From NCBI GenBank assembly GCA_002372855.1, contig DFIZ01000055.1, positions 203-15,827 of the forward strand: DNA of 15,625 bases, given 5' to 3'. Source of the DNA: Bacteroidales bacterium UBA3684. GTDB taxonomy: Bacteria > Bacteroidota > Bacteroidia > Bacteroidales > P3. A program made the translations under genes and the position numbers. This document shows, piece after piece, positions 1 through 5,591 of this stretch (its first letter is position 1; every line of letters begins with the position of its first letter). A model generated the notes under the pieces. It had not been told where the DNA came from and did not search any database. It worked only from the letters and a program-made list of their open reading frames with translations.

Positions 1-961
1 GGAGCCCGACCACGCCGCCACGCTGATGGACCTCCTGCTGCGCCACCCCGAGGCCACGGTGGTCACTACCGCCAAGGCCGCCCAGATGATGGAGCAGTTC
101 TTCGGCACCAAGCCCGCACAGCTGATGGCCGTCAAGGAAGGCGACACCCTCGCCACCGGCGCCCACACGCTGGTCTTCACCATGGCCCCCATGGTGCACT
201 GGCCCGAGGTGATGATGACCTACGACAGCACCGCGAAGGTCCTCTTCTCCGCCGACGCTTTCGGCACCTTCGGCGCCCTGAGCGGCAACCTCTTCGCCGA
301 CCAGATGGACTTCGAGCACGAGTGGCTCAGCGACGCCCGCCGCTACTACATCAACATCGTAGGCAAGTACGGCCTGCAGGTGCAGAACGTGCTGAAGAAA
401 GCCGCCACGCTCGACATCCAGATGATTTGCCCGCTGCACGGCCCCGTGTGGAGAGAAAATCTTGGTTGGTTCATCGGCAAGCACGACGTGTGGAGCCGCT
501 ACGAACCTGAGGACAAGGGCGTTGTCATCATCTACGGCAGCATCTACGGGCACACCGAAGCCGCCGCCCTGCGCCTAGGCACGCTGCTCTCGGAGCGCGG
601 CGTGCGCGGCATCAAGGCCTACGACGCCAGCCACACCCACGCCAGCAAGCTGGTGGCGGAGTGCTTCCGCGCCAGCCACGTGGTCCTGGCCTCCAGCACC
701 TACAACAACGGCCTCTTCACGCCCATCGAGGGGCTGCTGGCCGACCTCAAGGCCCACGCCTGGCAGAAGCGCACCGTGGCCCTCGTGGAGAACGGCAGCT
801 GGGCTCCGCAGGGTGCCAAGCTGATGCGCGCCGAGCTGGAGCAGATGAAGGACATCGCCATCGTCGGCGAGCCCGTCAGCCTCAAGAGCGCCGCCACCCC
901 CGCCCAGGAGCAGCAGCTCGCCGCCCTGGCCGACCAGATAGTGAGTACGCTGGGGGAGTGA
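1..961 (+). CDS. fprA: Flavodiiron protein (FprA-type), 5' end missing
   Basis: Flavodiiron proteins reduce O2 to water (or NO to N2O) in the cytoplasm of anaerobes, taking electrons from rubredoxin. The reading frame is open from base 2, so the true start lies left of the window; about 319 residues are visible of a family that is usually near 400. The first visible residues, EPDH, are the end of the HxExDH diiron motif of the metallo-beta-lactamase domain. Later ligands are seen in SADAFGTFG (Asp) and PLHGPVWR (His). From about base 518 a flavodoxin domain follows, with the FMN phosphate loop GSIYGHTE and the flavin-contacting stretches SSTYNNG and ENGSWAP. No C-terminal rubredoxin domain is attached; the rubredoxin fusion downstream is a natural partner. 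Its last codons (GE and the stop) already lie in the first unit of an 11-nt repeat array. Confidence 0.95.
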   Translation, partial: EPDHAATLMDLLLRHPEATVVTTAKAAQMMEQFFGTKPAQLMAVKEGDTLATGAHTLVFTMAPMVHWPEVMMTYDSTAKVLFSADAFGTFGALSGNLFADQMDFEHEWLSDARRYYINIVGKYGLQVQNVLKKAATLDIQMICPLHGPVWRENLGWFIGKHDVWSRYEPEDKGVVIIYGSIYGHTEAAALRLGTLLSERGVRGIKAYDASHTHASKLVAECFRASHVVLASSTYNNGLFTPIEGLLADLKAHAWQKRTVALVENGSWAPQGAKLMRAELEQMKDIAIVGEPVSLKSAATPAQEQQLAALADQIVSTLGE

Positions 962-1071
962 GGAAGGAGTGAAGGGGGAGTGAGGAAGGAGTGAAGGGGG
1001 AGTGAAGGGGGAGTGATGAGGGAGTGATGAAGGAGTGAGGGGGAAGTGAGAGGGAAGTGAGGGGGGAGTGA
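951..1071 (+). repeat. Tandem 11-nt array, G-rich arm (11 units)
   Basis: Eleven consecutive 11-nt units of the form NNNGGRAGTGA run without gaps from the last codons of the flavodiiron gene. Examples are AGGGGGAGTGA at 973-983, 995-1005 and 1006-1016. The array ends with GGGGGACAA at 1072-1080. It is the purine-rich partner of the C-rich array at 1594-1637. Several runs of four to six G could also form a G-quadruplex in DNA or mRNA. Confidence 0.9.
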
Positions 1072-1111
1072 GGGGGACAATACCTTATTTGTGTAAATAA
1101 AATAGACGACA

Positions 1112-1495
1112 ATGGAATATGGATTTCAACGTGTGATAGCATGGCAAAAAGCGCATGAGTTCGTTTTGCTGGTTTACAGAATATCCAAGCATTTCCCCGA
1201 CGATGAAAGATTTGGGTTGACATCACAGTTGAGACGTGCGGCCGTGTCGGTGGAAGCGAACATAGCGGAAGGATACCGGAAGATAAGCCGGGCCGACAAA
1301 CTACGCTTCCTCAATATTGCACAGGGAAGCCTCGAGGAATGTCGCGACTACCATATCCTTGCAAAAGACTTGGACTATATCAACGAAGAAGAATACGAAC
1401 AGATAAGGGTTTCGCTCTTGATGGCCAGCAAATTCCTCAATGCCTACTGCGAAGGCATCAGAAACAATAACGCCATGAAAAATGACCCAGTATAA
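1112..1495 (+). CDS. Four-helix-bundle protein (23S rRNA IVS / S23 family)
   Basis: A 127-residue protein of the family annotated as four-helix bundle protein or 23S rRNA-intervening-sequence protein. The family signature is clear: FQRVIAWQKAHEF near the N terminus, FGLTSQLRRAAVSVEANIAEGYRK around residues 35-58, then a C-terminal helix pair with SLEECRDYHILAKDL. Members form small helical bundles, and the related Avd protein of diversity-generating retroelements binds nucleic acid; the function of stand-alone copies is not established. Codon use is more AT-rich than in the flanking redox genes, and the gene is enclosed by inverted 11-nt repeat arrays, which suggests a separate origin. It lies in the same direction as the flavodiiron and flavin reductase genes and would be co-transcribed with them unless it has its own promoter; none of the TAnnTTTG type is evident just upstream. 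Confidence 0.9.
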   Translation: MEYGFQRVIAWQKAHEFVLLVYRISKHFPDDERFGLTSQLRRAAVSVEANIAEGYRKISRADKLRFLNIAQGSLEECRDYHILAKDLDYINEEEYEQIRVSLLMASKFLNAYCEGIRNNNAMKNDPV

Positions 1496-1528
1496 TAATA
1501 AAAAACCGCAAATAAAGAAGTAGTAAAC

Positions 1529-1564
1529 AGGAGTAGTATTAAGGAGTAGCATAAGGAGTATATA
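1529..1564 (+). repeat. Short degenerate repeat AGGAGTA (3 copies)
   Basis: Three imperfect copies of an 11 to 13-nt unit starting AGGAGTA follow each other at 1529-1541, 1542-1553 and 1554-1564, downstream of the four-helix-bundle gene and inside the right C-rich arm. The stretch 1496-1584 holds nothing else recognisable. Confidence 0.6.
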
Positions 1565-1593
1565 AAAAGAGCTGTGAAAAACATTTGTCCCCT

Positions 1594-1637
1594 TCACTCC
1601 CCTTTCACTCCCTTCTCACTCCCTTCTCACTCCCCAA
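1594..1637 (+). repeat. Tandem 11-nt array, C-rich arm (4 units)
   Basis: Four 11-nt units beginning TCACTCCC lie at 1594-1604, 1605-1615, 1616-1626 and 1627-1637, preceded by TTGTCCCCT at 1585-1593. They are reverse complements of the unit in the 951-1071 array. The array ends 13 nt before the start codon of the flavin reductase-rubredoxin gene. Confidence 0.9.
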
Positions 1638-1650
1638 AATAAAAAAAAAC

Positions 1651-2271
1651 ATGCTCGACAACAAAGCCCTCTTCACCATCGGCTACGGCCTCTATGTCCT
1701 CGTTGCCCGGCAGGGCGAGAAGGACAATGCCTGCATCATCAACGTGGCGCAGCAGGTCAGTAGCGACCCGCTGCAGCTGATGATCTGCGTCAACAAAGCC
1801 AACCTGACGCACGACATGGTGCTGCGCACACTGAAATTCAACCTCTGCCCCCTCAGCGAGGAGGCCACCATGAAACCCTTCCAGCACTTCGGCTTCCAGA
1901 GCGGCCGCGATGTCGACAAATTCGCCGGCTGCGAGCAGGAGCTGCGCACGGAGAACGGCCTGCTGTACCTGCCGAAGTTCATCAATGCGGTGATCAGCTG
2001 CGTCGTCACCAAGAGCATCGACCTTGGCAGCCACACCATGTTCATCGCCATGCCGCTGGAGGCCCGTGTGCTCAGCGACAGCCCGTCAATCACCTACGCC
2101 TACTACCAGCAGCACATCAAGCCCAAGCCCGCCGCTGCTCCCGCCGCAGGCGGCAAGAAGAAGTGGGTATGCGAAGTCTGCGGCTACGTCTATGAAGGCG
2201 ACGAGCTGCCCGCCGACTTCGTCTGTCCCTGGTGCAAACATCCAGCCAGCGACTTCAAACTGGTAGAATAA
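1651..2271 (+). CDS. hrb: Flavin reductase-rubredoxin fusion (high-molecular-weight rubredoxin type)
   Basis: A 206-residue fusion of an N-terminal flavin reductase-like FMN-binding domain (about residues 1-155) and a C-terminal rubredoxin domain (about 172-206), joined by a Lys/Pro/Ala/Gly linker. The rubredoxin iron ligands are Cys174, Cys177, Cys192 and Cys195, in [22 protein letters not shown]. Proteins of this layout (Hrb of Moorella) take electrons from NAD(P)H through flavin and rubredoxin to flavodiiron proteins, and here the gene lies next but one to such a protein. The start at 1651 (MLDNKALFTIGYGLY) is chosen because the family begins there. The upstream in-frame ATG at 1585 would translate the C-rich repeat array. 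A shorter rubredoxin loop than in the stand-alone rubredoxin at 3086 is normal for this fusion. Confidence 0.93.
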   Translation: MLDNKALFTIGYGLYVLVARQGEKDNACIINVAQQVSSDPLQLMICVNKANLTHDMVLRTLKFNLCPLSEEATMKPFQHFGFQSGRDVDKFAGCEQELRTENGLLYLPKFINAVISCVVTKSIDLGSHTMFIAMPLEARVLSDSPSITYAYYQQHIKPKPAAAPAAGGKKKWVCEVCGYVYEGDELPADFVCPWCKHPASDFKLVE

Positions 2272-2285
2272 TACTTAGCATCGTC

Positions 2286-3011
2286 ATGGAAAGAATTCGA
2301 TTGGTCCTTCCCGTTGTTTTGCTGATGCTGGCGGGATGCACCGGCAACCACACGGGCGATGGAGTGCTGCTGGAGGATTTCCCGACCCTGCAGCAGACCA
2401 CCGACTACACCTGCGGGTGTGTGTCGGCGCAGATGGTGATGCAGTACTTCCACGTCGACGACGAGACGGAGGCGGGACTGGCCGAGAAGATGCACACCCA
2501 CATAGACAGCCGCACGCCCGGGGCACTGCCGGGCAGCGCCGTGCAATGGACGGACTACGGCACCAGCGTGGAGGAGATGCACCGCTACTTCGACGGCCGC
2601 GGGGATTTCGGCATTGTGGCGTCGAGCTTCTGTCCCGACAGCAGTCCGGCACTGCTCACCGACACCGCCCGCGTGGGCATACAGGCCGTGGGCAATGCCG
2701 CGCAGACCTTCGCCGGCTATGGCGAGGCCGCCCAGTTCTTCCGCCAGCAGCTGGAGGCGGGACGACCCGTCATGGTGTGCTGGAACCTCTGGGGCGGCCA
2801 CTGGACCGTCTGCATAGGCTACGACGACCGAGGCACCACGGACACCTACGACGACGACATCCTCACCATGGCCGACCCCTGCGACATCACCGACGGACGG
2901 ACCGACGGCTACACGCAGGTAAGCCTCGTGGCTTTCTTCTACGACTGGTTCTGCACCATGACGCCTAAGCCTTGGCAGCTGCAGCCCTACATCGTCGTGG
3001 CGCCGGAATAA
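2286..3011 (+). CDS. C39-like cysteine peptidase family lipoprotein
   Basis: A 241-residue protein with a lipoprotein signal: a basic start, a hydrophobic stretch and the lipobox LAGC with Cys18, so it should be anchored in the cell envelope. The body resembles the C39-like papain fold (PF13529 type). The likely catalytic Cys43 lies in QTTDYTCGCVSAQ, His172 in GGHWTVCIGYD and Asp197 in TMADPCD, in the expected order. Double-glycine peptidases of this superfamily cleave leader peptides, but many lipoprotein members have unknown substrates. It begins 14 nt after the rubredoxin-fusion stop, so it is probably co-transcribed with redox genes, although no redox role is apparent. An ATG at 2232 in the same frame is rejected because it overlaps the upstream gene and precedes the signal peptide. 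Confidence 0.75.
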   Translation: MERIRLVLPVVLLMLAGCTGNHTGDGVLLEDFPTLQQTTDYTCGCVSAQMVMQYFHVDDETEAGLAEKMHTHIDSRTPGALPGSAVQWTDYGTSVEEMHRYFDGRGDFGIVASSFCPDSSPALLTDTARVGIQAVGNAAQTFAGYGEAAQFFRQQLEAGRPVMVCWNLWGGHWTVCIGYDDRGTTDTYDDDILTMADPCDITDGRTDGYTQVSLVAFFYDWFCTMTPKPWQLQPYIVVAPE

Positions 3012-3023
3012 AAAAATATTTTT

Positions 3024-3054
3024 TTTGCCGAATAAGAAAATAGTTGTATCTTTG
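3024..3054 (+). promoter_or_regulatory. Promoter of the rubredoxin gene
   Basis: A TTTG at 3024-3027 and TATCTTTG at 3047-3054 are separated by 19 nt, the Bacteroidota sigma-70 arrangement. Start of transcription is expected a few bases after 3054, about 25-30 nt before the rubredoxin ATG. Confidence 0.8.
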
Positions 3055-3085
3055 CAGCCGAATATAAACCTTAAAAAATAACAAA

Positions 3086-3244
3086 ATGGAAAAATACACA
3101 TGCGACGTTTGCGGTTACGTTTATGATCCCGCAGTTGGCGACCCCGACAACGGCATCGCCCCCGGAACCAAGTTTGAAGACCTGCCCGCCGACTGGGTGT
3201 GCCCCCTGTGCTCGGTGGACAAGACCCACTTTGAGAAACAATAA
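3086..3244 (+). CDS. Rubredoxin
   Basis: A complete 52-residue rubredoxin, a small cytoplasmic one-electron carrier with a single Fe(Cys)4 site. The ligands lie in CDVCGYVYD (Cys6, Cys9) and CPLC (Cys39, Cys42); the insert [24 protein letters not shown] is the standard rubredoxin middle. It has its own promoter at 3024-3054. With the flavodiiron protein, the flavin reductase fusion and reverse rubrerythrin nearby, it is probably the electron donor for O2 or peroxide reduction. Confidence 0.97.
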   Translation: MEKYTCDVCGYVYDPAVGDPDNGIAPGTKFEDLPADWVCPLCSVDKTHFEKQ

Positions 3245-3246
3245 AA

Positions 3247-3357
3247 GAATGTGGGAATGTGTTAATGTGTGAATGCGTTAGTCGTGCTGACGCAATTGCA
3301 TCTTGACAGATTAACATATTAACGAATTAACAAATTAACGAATTAACATATTAATAC
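3247..3357 (+). repeat. Two octamer arrays in opposed orientation
   Basis: Four 8-nt units of the type GAATGTGT run from 3247 to 3278, and six units of the type ATTAACNN from 3310 to 3357, ending one base before the ferritin ATG. The second set is roughly the reverse complement of the first (AATGTGTTAATG against CATTAAC/CACATT-like strings). A 31-nt spacer (3279-3309) separates them. This is the layout of the arms around the four-helix-bundle gene, but with no gene between them. They occupy the whole rubredoxin-ferritin intergenic space. Confidence 0.7.
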
Positions 3358-3358
3358 T

Positions 3359-3874
3359 ATGCTGAACAAAAAAGTTTCCGACCTGCTGAACGAGCAGATC
3401 AACAAAGAGCTCTACAGCGCCTACCTCTATTTGGACATGAACAACTACTTCGACAAGCGCGGCCTCAACGGCTTCGCCAACTGGTACATGATCCAGGCCC
3501 AGGAGGAGCGTGACCATGCCATGCTCATCTACAAGTATATGCAGAACAACGACTACCCCATCAAGCTCGAAGCCATCGCCATGCCCGACAAGGTGTACAA
3601 GAAGGACATGGACGTGCTGAAGGCCGGCCTGGAGCACGAGGAGTACGTCACCGCCTCGATCCACACCATCTACGACGCCGCCAGCAAGGTGAAGGATTTC
3701 CGCACCATGCAGTTCCTCGACTGGTTCGTCAAGGAGCAGGGCGAAGAAGAGACCAATGCCCGCGACATGATCTCGAAGATGGAGCTCTTCGGCAGCGACG
3801 CCCGCAGCCTCTACATGCTCAACCAGGAGCTTGCCGCCCGCACCTACAACGCCCCCAGCCTGGTGCTCGACTAA
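3359..3874 (+). CDS. ftnA: Ferritin (FtnA type, non-haem)
   Basis: A 171-residue bacterial ferritin, which forms a 24-subunit shell, oxidises Fe(II) at a diiron centre and stores it as mineral. All ferroxidase residues known from E. coli FtnA fall at the same numbers: Glu17, Tyr24, Glu50, His53, Glu94, Gln127 and Glu130. The methionine axial ligand of haem-binding bacterioferritins is not evident, supporting the non-haem type. The gene follows rubredoxin by 114 nt of octamer repeats and may be read from the rubredoxin promoter, since no separate TAnnTTTG box is seen just upstream. It ends before a strong terminator hairpin. By trapping iron it would limit Fenton chemistry during oxygen exposure, in keeping with its neighbours. 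Confidence 0.97.
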   Translation: MLNKKVSDLLNEQINKELYSAYLYLDMNNYFDKRGLNGFANWYMIQAQEERDHAMLIYKYMQNNDYPIKLEAIAMPDKVYKKDMDVLKAGLEHEEYVTASIHTIYDAASKVKDFRTMQFLDWFVKEQGEEETNARDMISKMELFGSDARSLYMLNQELAARTYNAPSLVLD

Positions 3875-3893
3875 TTACAATATCATAAAACAT

Positions 3894-3923
3894 ACAGGAG
3901 CCTCGCAAACGCGAGGCTCCTGT
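3894..3923. terminator. Bidirectional terminator hairpin
   Basis: A perfect 13-bp stem (ACAGGAGCCTCGC at 3894-3906 with its complement at 3911-3923) closes a 4-nt loop. It lies between the convergent ferritin (+) and DUF2752 (-) genes. On the plus strand TCTATATTT follows; on the minus strand ATGTTTTATG follows, so either transcript could stop here. Confidence 0.85.
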
Positions 3924-3935
3924 TCTATATTTAAT

Positions 3936-4322
3936 CTATACTCCCATATAGATATTCCGCATCCACACTATTATTACAAGACCTACAACAGGAATTATAA
4001 AATAACGAGGCCATCTCTTAAACATGACAACTCGTACAATATTGGTCTTGAATAAGAGATCAATCCATGCAGATATAATTAGGATGAGAAAAAAAAGAAT
4101 TACAAAAGGAGCTAATGGATTTATATGAAAAGCATTCTCAAAATGTCCATCTATTATTTCTAAAGCAGCTCGTGTTCCTCCACATCCAGGGCAAGGAATT
4201 CCTGTCAGTTGATGGAAAGGGCAAAAAGGCTTTGGTATAAAGTTTTGCTTGCCTAACCAAAGCCATATTCCCCCTGCAATAAAAACAAGGTTAATGAGAA
4301 GAAAAACTTTGATTCTTTTCAC
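3936..4322 (-). CDS. DUF2752 membrane protein
   Basis: A 128-residue small membrane protein with the DUF2752 signature: CPFHQLTGIPCPGCGGTRA at about residues 34-52, followed by an Asn-Pro-Leu-Ala turn (HINPLAPF) and hydrophobic segments at about 8-23, 70-90 and 108-124. The paired cysteines of the motif could bind metal or form disulfides, but the function is unknown. The start is a GTG at 4322-4320 that directly abuts the TAA of the TM2 gene, so the two are translated from one mRNA, probably with coupling. Base composition is clearly more AT-rich than that of the surrounding redox genes. Confidence 0.88.
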   Translation of the reverse strand: MKRIKVFLLINLVFIAGGIWLWLGKQNFIPKPFCPFHQLTGIPCPGCGGTRAALEIIDGHFENAFHINPLAPFVILFFLILIISAWIDLLFKTNIVRVVMFKRWPRYFIIPVVGLVIIVWMRNIYMGV

Positions 4323-4667
4323 TTATAACAACATAGTAGCTTCATTAAATTTCTTCATATTATACTCATAAGTCTTGTCTTTTATTAAAAACCAGTCAAT
4401 AATAGTCCAGATTCCACAACCTCCACAAGTAAGAAGTTTTGCAACACCAAGTCCTGTATCACCTAGCATAAACCGATCAACACCATATCCTCCAAGGAAG
4501 ATGGAAATAATAAGCATTGTTGTTGGATTTTTGAATGATGTAGCCATCAACAGGTTTGCTTTTTCGTCTGGTAAAGATTCAAGTTTTTGTTTAATAATTT
4601 GCATCTGAGCAAACGGGAAAAAATCTTTGTTTGTAGCAACAAACATGTCAATCTTGGATTGTTCCAT
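4323..4667 (-). CDS. TM2-domain membrane protein
   Basis: A 114-residue protein with a soluble N-terminal part (residues 1-45) and a C-terminal TM2 domain. The domain has two transmembrane helices around the signature FLGGYGVDRFMLGDTGLGVAKLLTCGGCGIWTIIDWFLI. TM2 proteins are widespread and mostly of unknown role. The start is placed at 4667 because AAGGG (4680-4676 on the minus strand) ends 8 nt before it; an ATG at 4673, two codons earlier, is possible but too close to that site. The frame stays open upstream to 5063, but that stretch encodes no recognisable protein, overlaps the promoter and looks like structured RNA. Confidence 0.85.
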   Translation of the reverse strand: MEQSKIDMFVATNKDFFPFAQMQIIKQKLESLPDEKANLLMATSFKNPTTMLIISIFLGGYGVDRFMLGDTGLGVAKLLTCGGCGIWTIIDWFLIKDKTYEYNMKKFNEATMLL

Positions 4668-4674
4668 AACCATT

Positions 4675-4925
4675 TCCCTTATACGTGTCGGGCACAACCT
4701 TTTTACTCTACCGTGCCTCGTTGAGTAAATAACAATACGAAAGCGTGGCACCGAATGCCGCTTCCTACATGAGAGGTCGTGAGAATTACCATAAGCCAAG
4801 AAGATGCAAACAGTCCACGCTAAGATACGCGAACCTTTACACTTGTTCTTGCGGCTTGATGAATTTCTCACGTTCCTCATGTGCAAGAAACGAGCATAAC
4901 GCTTCGTTGATTTCCTTATGAAATC
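4675..4925 (-). ncRNA. Candidate structured leader RNA upstream of the TM2 gene
   Basis: About 250 nt lie between a good minus-strand promoter and the TM2 gene. They contain nested complementarity. A main imperfect stem pairs 4768-4797 with 4853-4881, extended by AAGAA/TTCTT at 4798-4802 and 4846-4850. An outer stem pairs 4737-4746 with 4899-4907. A local hairpin at 4741-4763 competes with the outer stem. A further hairpin pairs 4702-4708 with 4723-4729. The loop of this last hairpin (4713-4717) can pair with 4691-4695, giving an H-type pseudoknot just before the AAGGG ribosome site. This fits a cis-acting leader or a separate small RNA; I cannot match it to a named family. Confidence 0.5.
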
Positions 4926-4930
4926 GTCTG

Positions 4931-4961
4931 CAAAAATACATAATAATATTGACTTGGCAAA
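4931..4961 (-). promoter_or_regulatory. Promoter of the leader RNA-TM2-DUF2752 unit
   Basis: On the minus strand TTTG (4961-4958) and TATTTTTG (4938-4931) are exactly 19 nt apart, the same geometry as the rubredoxin and hisS promoters. Transcription should begin near 4925, leaving a leader of about 255 nt before the TM2 start. Confidence 0.75.
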
Positions 4962-4991
4962 AAAAATTTTCATCATATCATAATTTCTTCG

Positions 4992-4999
4992 TATCTTTG
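4992..4999 (+). promoter_or_regulatory. -7 element of the reverse rubrerythrin promoter
   Basis: TATCTTTG at 4992-4999 matches the Bacteroidota -7 box and lies 47 nt before the rubrerythrin ATG. The -33 position is a weak T-rich stretch near 4967-4972. The promoter is back-to-back with the minus-strand promoter at 4931-4961, so the two starts are within about 80 nt. Confidence 0.65.
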
Positions 5000-5046
5000 C
5001 CCCGTTTTTAAAGACCATTATTAACCCTAAAACAAAGAAAGACAAT

Positions 5047-5586
5047 ATGAGCAAAAAATTCATCTGCCCCGTGTGCGGCTATGTTTATGAAGGCGACGAG
5101 ATGCCCGAGAAGTGCCCCATCTGCGGCAAACCCATGCAGGAAGTGAAAGAGGACATCAAGACCTGGGCTGCCGAGCACATCGTCGGCGTGGCCAAGGATG
5201 CCCCCGAAGACATCAAGATGGACCTCCGCGCCAACTTCGAAGGTGAGTGCAAAGAGGTGGGTATGTATCTGGCCATGGCCCGTGTGGCACACCGCGAAGG
5301 TTATCCCGAGGTGGGTCTCTACTGGGAGAAAGCCGCCTTTGAGGAGGCCGAGCATGCCGCCAAGTTCGCCGAACTGCTGGGCGAAGTGCTGACCGACAGC
5401 ACCAAGGAGAACCTGAAGATGCGTGTCGATGCCGAGTACGGTGCCACCGCCGGCAAGACCGATCTAGCCAAGCGCGCCAAGGCTCTCAACCTCGACGCCA
5501 TCCACGACACCGTCCATGAGATGGCTCGCGACGAAGCCCGCCACGGCAAAGCCCTCGAAGGTCTGCTGAACCGCTACTTCAAGTAG
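5047..5586 (+). CDS. Reverse rubrerythrin (NADH peroxidase type)
   Basis: A 179-residue protein with a rubredoxin-like Fe(Cys)4 domain at the N terminus (Cys7, Cys10, Cys23, Cys26) followed by a ferritin-like four-helix domain. This order is the reverse of classical rubrerythrin and matches the reverse rubrerythrins of clostridia, which reduce H2O2 with electrons from NADH via a rubredoxin reductase. Probable diiron ligands are Glu67, the ExxH pair Glu100/His103 (EEAEHA), Glu130 and the ExxH pair Glu163/His166 (DEARHG). It has its own promoter, divergent from the TM2 unit. Its placement near flavodiiron, rubredoxin and ferritin genes indicates a joint role in removing O2 and peroxide in an anaerobe. 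Confidence 0.94.
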   Translation: MSKKFICPVCGYVYEGDEMPEKCPICGKPMQEVKEDIKTWAAEHIVGVAKDAPEDIKMDLRANFEGECKEVGMYLAMARVAHREGYPEVGLYWEKAAFEEAEHAAKFAELLGEVLTDSTKENLKMRVDAEYGATAGKTDLAKRAKALNLDAIHDTVHEMARDEARHGKALEGLLNRYFK

Positions 5587-5591
5587 TAAGG

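Larger units (their letters stand above)
951..1637 (+). mobile_element. Candidate IVS-like cassette: four-helix-bundle gene inside inverted repeat arms
   Basis: The four-helix-bundle gene is bracketed by a G-rich 11-nt array (951-1071) and its reverse-complement-type array (1594-1637). The inner ends match as inverted repeats: GAGGGGGACAA at 1070-1080 against TTGTCCCCTTC at 1585-1595, 10 of 11 bases complementary. An RNA across this unit could fold into a long stem with the gene in the loop, as intervening sequences in 23S rRNA do. The core (about 1081-1584) has lower GC than the neighbours. No transposase or target-site duplication is seen, so calling it mobile is inference. Confidence 0.45.

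Noticed and set aside
1112..1495. Diversity-generating retroelement accessory gene (avd)
   Set aside because: The protein fold family is related, but there is no reverse transcriptase, template repeat or variable repeat in the window.
1585..1650. Earlier start of the flavin reductase-rubredoxin fusion
   Set aside because: The extra 22 residues only translate the C-rich repeat array; family members begin at the ATG at 1651.
1555..1650. A separate promoter for the flavin reductase-rubredoxin gene
   Set aside because: AACATTTG near 1580 only partly resembles TAnnTTTG and overlaps the repeat border; not strong enough to report.
4668..5063. Upstream extension of the TM2 protein to 246 residues (ATG at 5063)
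   Set aside because: It would overlap the promoters of both divergent genes, includes no known domain, and the DNA shows extended stem pairing. The ATG at 4667 has a well-placed AAGGG.
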